Shown: positions 55,798-64,000 of the stretch, one piece after another | Layout of the letters: each line of letters starts with the position of its first letter | Numbering within the stretch: position 1 is the stretch's first letter | Assembly: GCA_025200525.1 (NCBI GenBank) | Contig: CM045770.1 | Coordinates: forward strand, 89,180,084 to 89,244,083 | From: Camellia lanceoleosa | Taxonomy: Eukaryota > Streptophyta > Magnoliopsida > Ericales > Theaceae | Direction of reading: 5' to 3' | DNA: 64,000 nt | Notes under the pieces: generated by a model | Databases searched by the model: none | Seen by the model: only the letters and a program-made list of their open reading frames with translations | What the model was told of the DNA's origin: nothing | Translations under genes and position numbers: made by a program

Positions 55798-58700
55798 TAC
55801 TTCAATAGATTTTGCAAATTTTAACACCTCATCTTCTTCCCAACCAAATAGAGACCTTCTAAAATTAAAACACCATCTGTTTGCACTGTTTCCATAAGAA
55901 ATCTGCATTTTAAGGGTGATCTCTTTATCTAGATTTAGCTGGTACAACCTAGGAAATTGAGATTTAAGACTTGATGATCCCATCCAAACATCATTCCAGA
56001 ACTTCACCCTGTTCTCATCACCAATCCTAATCTCCACATTTTCTACAAAGAAGTTATACAACCTAGGATTTAAATATGGTACTGCAATCACATCTCTCCA
56101 GATAACAGAAACATAACCATGATCATTCAATATAGGGAACCACTGACCCCCAGAAACACCATATTTGGCATATATCACGGATTTCCATAAAGCCTATCTT
56201 CCATGGCATATCTCTACCACCATTTAAGTTGCAAGCACTCATTAGTCACTCTAATATCTCTTATTCCAAGACCCCCTTGATTCTTATTCAGTTGCACCTC
56301 TTTCAATTTTACCAAATGGATCTTCCTTTTAGATTCATCCCTTCCCTATAGGAATCTAGCTTGAATCTTATCAATTTCTTTAGTAACACACTCAGGTATC
56401 TTAAACAAAGACATATAATATATAGGTAAGGAAGACAAAACAGATTTAATCAGAGTGACTCTTCCCGTATAAGAAAGCATTATTCTCTTCCAACCAGATG
56501 ATTTCTTTTTAAATTTATCCACCATTGGCTACCAGGTTTGTTTCCTACTTGGGTTGGCACCGTGAGGCATTCCAAGATACTTTAATGGGAGCTTATGACT
56601 TAGATCATTGAGTTTGGCTGCAAACTCTTCAACCAACCCATCATCTACTCCCATACCACAAATCATGCTTTTATGAAAATTTATCTTTAACCCTGAGATC
56701 ACTTCAAAGCATCTCAAAATGCGTTTCACAGCCACAATCTTAGCCCAATCAGCCTCACAAAATAGAATGGTGTCATCAATGAACTGTAGATGAGATATGT
56801 TAACCTCTCAATCACCCACTACCGCTCCTTTTATAATTTCCAACTCCTTAGCTCTTCTCAACAATATGTTTAGCCCTTCCTCAACAACATTAAATAAGAA
56901 AGGGAAAAGAGGATCGCCCTGTCTTAGCCCTTTTTGTGGACAAAATTCAACGGACGGTGAGCCATTGACCAAAATAGAAATTCTAGCAGATTCCAAACAT
57001 TCTTTCATCCATCTAATCCATCTTGATCCAAACCCAAAACTAGACAACATCTGCAACAAACAATTCCAGTTAACAGTGTCGTAGGCTTTCTGAAAATTCA
57101 ATTTGAGAATGAGGCCCTTCTTCTTTGATTTTTTTCCACTAATCCACTACCTTATTTGCTATTAACACTCCATCCATAATATTTCTTCCTCCCACAAAAG
57201 CAGATTGAGCCTTCTCAATCACACTCGGTAGGACTAGCTTGATTCTATTGGCCAAAACTTTGGACAACACTTTATAAGGAGAATTTATGAAACTAATAGG
57301 ATGGTGATCAATAAGAGAGTTAGGATTATCTTTCTTCCTTCTTGGGGATAAGAGTAACAAAGGAGCAATTTACCCCATAACCCAATTTACTATTACTGTA
57401 AAACTTCCTCATGAACTTCATGATGTCATATTTAAAAAACTTCCAGCCTTTTTTAAAAAACAGCATATTGAACCTATCAGGGCTCGGGGCTTTGTTACCA
57501 TGACATTCTTTTATAGCAGCCTATATTTCTTTCTTTGTTAATTCTCTCTCCATAATATCAACTGCTTGGTTAGCTTCAATCTTCTTGAACTCTCCTCTAA
57601 TGCTTGACCTATACCTTTAGTGTTCAGTGAATAAATTCTGGAAATGATGACAAACTGCTTGTTTGACCTCACTAGGTTCTTCAACCTCAACCCCATTAAC
57701 CGCAATAGAAGCAATCAAGTTTCTGTTGTGTCTCTTAGTAGCCATAATATGAAAAAATTTAGTATTTTTGTCCCTCTTAAGGGCCCAGTCCAACCTAGAT
57801 TTTTGCACCTATATCACTCTTTTCTTTTCTCGAGCTTCCAAATCATACCCCTGACCTCCTTTCGTCTACCCTGTTCCACCGCACCTAGCTCACTTGACTC
57901 AGATTGTAAATCCAGGAAATGTAATTCAGATTCAGCGTCTTGCAAGTTTGAGTCCACATCACCAAACACATCTACATTCCATATTTTTAGAACAGCTTTT
58001 AAAGCTCTCAGCTTTACCATAATGGTGTAGCTTACCCATCCATGTACATTTGTTGATTCCCAGACTCTTTTTACTTTATCAAGAAATGTGGGGTGGAGAA
58101 CCTAGGCATTGATGAACTTGAAGGGTTTTGGTCCCCAATTCCTAACATCCTCCGTCAACATAGTAGGGCTATGATCAGAAAACAGTCTAGGTAACCCCCA
58201 GACTTTATATTTATGCCATTCCAACCACACGAGGTTAACTAGAAAACGGTCAATCCTACTCCAGCTTTGAGAGTTTCCCTAAGTGTATTTCCTACCCAAC
58301 ATGGAGATATTAACCAGTTGAAGGTTACTAATGAAATTACCAAACTCACCCATACCTTTATCCCTCTTAATACACCATTTCCTTTCACTAATATTTTTAA
58401 CTTCATTGAAATCCCCTCCTAAACACCATGGATTAAGGAAAATAGACTTCAAATTAGATAAAGTACCCCACAGCCTCCTCCTATTCAAATCATCATTTGG
58501 TGCATAAATATTACCAACTACATAATTAATAGAAGAGTGCATAATACCTGCCAAAAACATAAAACTTCTGGAGCAACAACACTCCTGTCATGAGAACACC
58601 TCAGGATTCCAGATATAGAGAATCAATAGGCCATATAGATCTAACAACACTTCTGCCATCTTCGTCTACTACCATGAACTCAAGCTAATCAATAGGCCAT

Positions 58701-58849
58701 ATAGATCTAACAACATTGACATCAATACTTGATCGTTTTGTTTCTTGAAGCAACACAATATCAACACTTTTTAGCCTCAGTAATTCCTTAACCATTAATC
58801 TCCTATCTACCCTACCAAGCCCTTTAACATTCCAGGATAGAATCTTCAT
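55798..58849 (-). pseudogene. L1 ORF2: endonuclease and reverse transcriptase
   Basis: M-K-I-L-S-W-N-V-K-G-L-G and L-L-Q-E-T-K near 58849-58740 open the EEP endonuclease; G-N-I-Y-A-P-N-D and G-G-D-F-N-E-V near 58510-58410 continue it. The RT shows K-A-Q-S-A-F-V-G-G-R-N-I (57210), L-R-Q-G-D-P-L-F-P-F (about 56920) and F-I-D-D-T-I-L-F at about 56781-56758, with Ile where most plant L1s have Ala (FADD). L-P-L-K-Y-L-G-M-P follows. A 66-bp duplication lies in the endonuclease (58621-58714). Many stops and frameshifts mean it is inactive. Confidence 0.88.
58621..58714. repeat. 66-bp tandem duplication in the L1 endonuclease
   Basis: AATCAATAGGCCATATAGAT followed by CTAACAACA occurs at 58621 and 58687. 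On the minus strand it repeats V-R-S-I-W-P-I-D in frame (22 codons). Confidence 0.85.
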
Positions 58850-59465
58850 AAATATAGAAATATTCACCAAAACCCTTTATCAAGTGCTAGAATTAAGCAC
58901 CTGATCCTACCCCTTGTACTTTCACTATATCAATGTCATCGTTTTATATTTGAATTATTCGATCTACAACTTCAACTTCATTCCCATTCAATTCCAAACC
59001 CAACGTGGTGCTCAACTGAACTGTGGCTTCTGCTTATTTTCTGATTTTCTTTTACTTGCATCTTGGGTTGCTAACAGAAAGTGATGATAAGGTAGCCATT
59101 GCTGCAGCTCGAACAAGGGTACCTCTTTGGAATCTATTTTTGAATGGTGCCCTGATTCTTCATTTTCTACTCCAGAATTTTCCCTGCACTCCAAGATTGT
59201 TAATCTTCTCTTTACCACTGTATCCTCTTTGTAATCTTATCCTTTTACTTTTGTTTAATTGGGTCTTTATTTTATTAGCCTAAACCAATGCACTAGATTA
59301 AAACACTTCTCCTTCATCTTCACTTGGGCTGAGCTCATCATCACTATCCCCAACTTCTTCACTTGGGCTTTTCTCTCCAGCTAGAGTTTCCTTATCATTT
59401 TTGGACCCTTTACTGTGCCTATCAACTTGGGCTGCATCTAGAACCACTTCCAAAGATATGTTGGG

Positions 59466-60803
59466 CTAAATAAGATCTCTATCACTTAAACTTCTCATGA
59501 GCTTATTAGGCTCATTTGAAGTCTCCACTACCGCAACGGCTCGCCTTCCATTGCCCTCTACCTCCTGTAATAAAGATATTTGCAAGCTAACATTGTGTAC
59601 TCGGTTTGCCTCAACATGATTGCAAATTCCCAACACTACACCTGTCTCATTAACCATAGATACAGAGGCTAAATTACACGTGTGATCATGTCCTTCCCCC
59701 ACCATCACATCATTAGTCTGCTTACTATTTGCCATGACATGATTTTTTGCCACGTCAGTCACTATGTTTCCCACGTCATCATCTTCATTTCTACTTTCAT
59801 GGTAAGTTACAGAGCTATGGTCTCCACCTTCCATGGAGTGTACTAGCAAATTCCCATCTTCAACTACATGAACGGGATAACTACTACCATCTCTTTCAAG
59901 AATAAGCATTTTATTAATACGTTCTAGATGAGATGTATAAATTCTAACTTTCCCATACTTTAGAGACTCCATACTTAAAACATTATGATCAAACTCAATA
60001 ACTTCACCACAAACTTCACAAATTTTCTAGAAATTATTAACATTCTAGAGATTTGAAGGCATTCCAAAACAGCTTAACCAAACAAATCTATCATTGTCCA
60101 ACCTCTTACCTTTATGCCATTCAATAATTGACTCGCACCACTCCATAATCCAGTTCCCAAACTGCTCATTAGTTGCTTTATATCTTCCTTAGATTGGAAA
60201 GTTATAAGCGCGTTTCTCCCTCCGTCTTCTCTGAGTTGAATATCCTTCAGCCCTCTGTTACAGCATTCTATTTTGAAATCATTGAAACTGCGGTAGGGTT
60301 TAAGTTTAATCACTGCACTCAATAGCATATTCATCTGCCGTAATTCTGATGTTATTGCCACTAATAATCTTCCCTCATTTCAGAACCTCAACATAAAAGC
60401 ATCTCTCACTAAGCCCAGCAACTTTTGATCTCATTGTTCCAACTGGTTTTGAATCTACTATTCTTGAAGTTGTTAGGTCCTTGTCTTTCCCAAAATCTGC
60501 TTGTTTCACTTTCAACGTTTTATCACCGCACCATACTCCATTAGCTTTCTAAATTGCTATCCCCGCTGCAACAGGACAATCATACCTAATAAAATCGAAT
60601 CTAGTTTTTGTAGCTTTTCTCATTTTCTCTGGGATATAAACATCTTTAACAACATCGAAGTTTGAAAACATAGTGAACAAACCTTTAGGATTTATCGACT
60701 CTGAGATCTCATCCACAAATAGTGTGTGAAGCTTTGCTAATGAGCCATACCTATCTGGTCTTCATTGGAACACTGGCATCCATCCATCTTTGCCTGGAGC
60801 CAT
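59466..60803 (-). pseudogene. L1 ORF1: RRM domain plus DUF4283-like part
   Basis: From the Met at 60803 (M-A-P-G-K-D-G-W) the frame gives an RNA-recognition motif: L-F-V-D-E-I-S-E-S-I-N, then L-F-T-M-F-S-N-F-D-V-V-K-D-V-Y-I-P and R-F-D-F-I-R-Y. It continues with a DUF4283-like segment (about 60361-59870: I-C-E-V-C-G-E-V-I-E-F-D, L-K-Y-G-K-V-R-I-Y) and an acidic tail to 59466. ORF1 proteins of plant L1s bind element RNA; an N-terminal RRM is known in the BNR-type L1s first described in beet. Stops (for example near 60760, 60550 and 60030) break the frame. Confidence 0.75.
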
Positions 60804-60860
60804 GCCTACCTTCGCATTTTTCACTGTCTTGACAAATACCACTTTTATTTAGAAGCTTTA

Positions 60861-62209
60861 CTCATTTCAAGTAAATTAAAACATAATTTTGTTTATGTTA
60901 TTTTTTAGAGAAAATTGTTGAAAAATCCAAGGTAAGAAGAATATAAGGTATTAAGTTCAGTGGATATTTTTTGTTGGTGAAAGGTCTACCCATGAAATAG
61001 TTTGATGATAAGTTATTTCATTGATTTTAGAGAACATTTTGTTTTCAATTTTACTTCTTAATTTATCTGTTGACTTTTTTAATTTGTTGACCTTTCGTTT
61101 ACTATCTGTTCAAATTATTTTGTATCTATTCAAATTTTATGCCTATCTATTCATTTTCCCCCCTATTTGTTCAGAATTTGTGGGTTTCTCTCTCATCTGT
61201 TTAAATTTTTTTCCTTATCTGTTCAAATTTATATCTATCTGTTCAATTTTTTTTATCTATTTAAATTTTATTTCTTTTTCTATCTATTAAAAATATATGT
61301 TAATTTTTTTTGAGTCCACTATCTGTTCAAATTTATATAAAAAAAAATGACATTGCATCTAGACCTTACCAACATAATAACAATAAAACTAAAAGAAATA
61401 AAATAAAATTAAAATTAATAAACAATACATCTATAAACATTACCATCAGAATAATAACAAAACAACCAATAAAAAAATAAAAAAATTAAAACTAATAAAG
61501 AACACACCCATGACCATCAAATTCTCAATAACAATTATCTGTTCAATTTTTGATATGTAGTATGAAAAAAAAAAAAAAAAAAACATAATACTACAAATCT
61601 ATGATGATATGGATTGGGATGGATTTGTGGATCTCAGATCTAATCTGTGAAAATAATAAAGATAAAAAGTTAAATAAAGATAAAAAAAAATTCAGAGTTC
61701 TACATCCTTTATTTCTTCTATTTTCTTATTAACCAAACAAAAAACAAAGAAACTGTTACCAAATTGACGATTCTATGAAGACCAAGCCATCGATCGTGTG
61801 GAAATGAACGTGCATCACATGTCAATACATGCGTTGAAAAATGTGAAGAAGTAGTAGTAATAGTAGTACCTATGATGTATTTCGTTGAAAGATCGATGAA
61901 TCGGTGACTGGCAATCTTAGATCTGTGAGATTGTACCGATGTCGACAATGATAAACAGGTGGTGGTGGCGTAGAAGCACCATCATGGTCGCCACCGTTGC
62001 GTCACCGTTGAGGTCACTATAGAGTGGAGAAGGCATGTCGGTGAGATTAGAGATTGATTGGAGTTCGTTGTCAGCGTCGTCGAGGTAGTGTTGGGTTTAA
62101 GAGGGTGTTATAAGGAGAAGAGGAGGAGAGAGGAGAGATGTCTTCCATGGAAGGTGATAACGTCGATGCACTCCGAATATAGAGGTTTCGGTTTAGGCCC
62201 GACCCATTT
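60861..62209. other. intergenic; TATCTGTTCAAATT-type repeat stretch
   Basis: Between about 61100 and 61335 the word (T)ATCTGTTCAAATTT recurs about ten times in degenerate form. The rest is AT-rich. A GTGGTGGTGGCG/GTCGCCACC stretch near 61960-62080 has no coding likeness. No gene recognised. Confidence 0.4.
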
Positions 62210-62471
62210 CTTACTTTGAATCCAAAAATCCATGTTCTTAACTATTGTTCATCTCATGTTCATCTTGTTGCTAGTTGAATTTGATTATTTAGGAGTTATG
62301 GATGTATTTGAAGCAAGTTTAGAGTTAGCTTTTCAAAAGAATTGTTGCCCAAATTTTTGATTGTTCGCTCGAGCGGTTTTTCTTACGCTCGAACGGTCTT
62401 TTACAATCTACAAAACTATTGGAAGTAAGGTATTTTCACTCGAGTGGTATTTCTTGTGCTCGAGTGGTCGT
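62210..62471 (+). mobile_element. fragment of an LTR with CTCGAG palindromes
   Basis: TTCGCTCGAGCGGTTTTTCT, CGCTCGAACGG, CACTCGAGTGG and GCTCGAGTGG occur at about 62365-62470 in facing pairs, as in the first putative intron of the 8852 and 37139 LTRs. The fragment is cut at 62472 by the start of another LTR. Its left limit is uncertain. Confidence 0.5.
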
Positions 62472-64000
62472 TGTAGACACCCCATTTTTGACCGTCTTTA
62501 AGACTTGGTTGTGCTTGTAGGTACACCCAACGGCTGGTTCGATTGCTCGCCCAGCATTCGACTATTGCGGTGGAACGTCACTGGTTCGGGTTTTCAAAAC
62601 CTTGTATCCATTTTGTCTCATTTTTGGACCCTGACTTAGTCCTTTCAAGGTGGGCCTGCAGTGCCATGGCTTGCCTCGCCGCCATCTGGTGAACACTGCC
62701 GACCATCACAGTGGCATCACGGCCATTGCCGATAGCCTAAGACTTCTATTTCAGCTGGTTTTCGGGAAGATCTTTTGTACCAGCTGGATTCCTCATATCT
62801 GCCCTCTATATACGTGTATGGAGGGATCAAAGCCAAGAAAAACTTGTTCAAGAAGCTTAAGCTTTGCTTTGTTCTATATAAGGAAGGGTCCTCTTCCTTA
62901 GCCAGGGGCTGAGCTTTTAAAAAAGCCAAAAAAGCTTCCTCTCTCTATATGATGTGTGTTTTGTGCCTTAAAAGTTAGATTTCTTTTCACTTTTTCACTA
63001 CAAGCCATAGCACCACACCTCCATCACTCATTCCAGCATCTTGGAGGCCTTTTGCAGAGGTTGAAAGCACCATTCCTTGGTCCAAAAGCTGCTGGAGGCT
63101 TAGTCTACAAGGGTTAGTCTCCTTTCCCTCTCTTTTGGCTCTTTCTTTGCATGCAATTTTAGCCTTTGTTTCTTACACTTTTGGACTCCGACCCAAACTG
63201 GAAATAGTCATATTTTGAGCTCATATCCATATTTGATTTAGGGTCTTTCTCTGTTTGAGGTTTCCTTCTCACCCTTTGTGTTTAAACTCTCTTTTAGGCC
63301 TATTTTTGCATGGTATTTTAGGCTTATTTGTGTGCTATTTTAGACTTGGTCATAAACTGTGAAGTGGCTTTTTTTGAGCCCCTCTTCAACTTTGTTGAAA
63401 GGATCTCCTCTGTTTGAAGACAGATACTACCACTTTCCTCTTTACCCCTCTTTTAGGCCCTTTTCTTACATGCTAGTTTAACCTTACTTGTGATTATTTT
63501 TGTGGTTTGATGTAAACTGTAAAGTGACTTATTTTGGCTCTTCACCATTTGGGGCCAGCTGCTGTCCATTGTATCTATTCTCACTTTTAGGGCCATTTTT
63601 GCAAGATAGATTAGCCATATTTGTATTCATTTTTGAGACTTATTATAAACTGGAAAAGGGCTTGTTTTGATATCATCTTCATGTTTTATTAAGGTTCCAT
63701 TTTTGTTTGAGGTCATATGCTATCTTGTATGCTTGGTTGCCTCCCATTTTGAGCCTTACATCCTAGCCCTTGTTGCATGCCTTGTTTGACCTTCTAGCCA
63801 CTAGAATCCAATGGATTTCCAACGGCCTTGATGCTGTTTTGAACCTCCAAATCAGAGGGGGGTGACCCCCTCTCACCTTGGCTTGTTTGATGGCCATCTT
63901 GGCCTTTCAAAGTGACCCCATCTTGTATGCTTCCTAGTCACATTCTAGGGTCAATTTGTTGAGTTTTGGGACTACCATATTTGATTTTCAAATTTGATTT
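62472..64000 (+). mobile_element. LTR of the 4.4-kb family, 5' part, runs off the window
   Basis: Starts TGTAGACACCCCATTTTTGA, matching 51421. Downstream landmarks are in the same order: a transcript-leader-like region with CCAGCATCTTGGAGG, then CACCATTCCTTGGTCCAAAA (63069; 52694 in the other copy), and TACAAGGGTTAGTCTCC (63104; TTCAAGGGTAAGTTC in the other). Repeating TTTTGCATG... and AAACTGGAAA... blocks follow. Whether an interior and second LTR follow cannot be seen. Confidence 0.7.

Larger units (their letters stand above)
55798..60860 (-). mobile_element. L1-type LINE on minus strand, 5' part
   Basis: Continues the L1 of 49280-51420. Reading from right to left: ORF1 (60803 to about 59466), then ORF2 with endonuclease (from about 58849), RT (about 57360-56500) and the post-RT region to 55798. 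Without the inserted LTR the L1 is about 7.2 kb, near full length for a plant L1. The 5' end at about 60860 and the target duplication are not firmly placed. Confidence 0.85.

Noticed and set aside
60840..60870. AGCTTTACTCATTTC as target duplication of the minus-strand L1 against AGCATTTTCTTATTTC at 49261
   Set aside because: Only about two thirds of positions match; too weak for a target duplication.
61718..61948. Minus-strand open frame of 76 codons
   Set aside because: No likeness to a known protein and no supporting promoter or splice context.

Overview
The window is nuclear DNA of a flowering plant, almost certainly a woody-type eudicot. The evidence is AT-rich sequence with GT-AG introns, one intact plant-specific SMAX1-LIKE gene, Tat-lineage Ty3/gypsy, L1 and hAT/MITE repeats, and LTR elements primed by initiator tRNA-Met. 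The species cannot be named from sequence alone. Only one gene looks intact: SMXL3-like, 40609-44252, three exons, 851 aa. Nearly everything else is layered transposon debris, most of it coding-dead.

Layout. (1) 1-8851 and 14056-~14400: a decayed Tat-lineage Ty3/gypsy element (gag end, protease, RT-RNase H, extra RNase H, integrase, a ~63-bp tandem array, and an antisense coiled-coil ORF). It is split by a complete 5.2-kb non-autonomous LTR retrotransposon (8852-14055) with 2.3-kb LTRs, PBS, polypurine tract and GGAAG target duplications. (2) ~14.4-21.6 kb: AT-rich DNA with an AT-rich foldback element, a hAT-type MITE with an 8-bp duplication, a CACTA-like fragment, and a DUF659 hAT transposase pseudogene. 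That pseudogene holds a Tourist-like MITE which itself holds a GATC-dense Mutator-like MITE. (3) 21.6-33.7 kb: intergenic DNA with a SINE and several small MITEs. (4) 33.8-36.9 kb: a 5'-truncated L1. (5) 37139-39636: a solo LTR with TAAAG duplications, distantly related to the 8852 element. (6) 40-44.3 kb: SMXL3-like gene. (7) 44.8-47.9 kb: MITEs, including two Mutator-type foldbacks 67 bp apart. (8) 49.3-60.9 kb: a near full-length minus-strand L1 (ORF1 with RRM plus DUF4283-like part; ORF2 with endonuclease, RT and zinc knuckle), cut by a ~4.4-kb solo LTR at 51421-55797. (9) 62.2-64 kb: a fragment of a CTCGAG-motif LTR interrupted by the start of a second copy of the 4.4-kb LTR family, which runs off the window.

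The most interesting pattern is inside the large LTRs. The two 2.3-kb LTRs and the diverged 2.5-kb solo LTR keep the same order of putative splice donor, acceptor, short exon, donor and acceptor. A CGCTCGAGCG palindrome cluster lies in the first putative intron and a short tandem array in the second. A hairpin is conserved near the 3' end. This suggests a spliced leader encoded by the LTR, which RNA data could test. I see no bacterial-type system, CRISPR, rRNA gene or functional tRNA gene.
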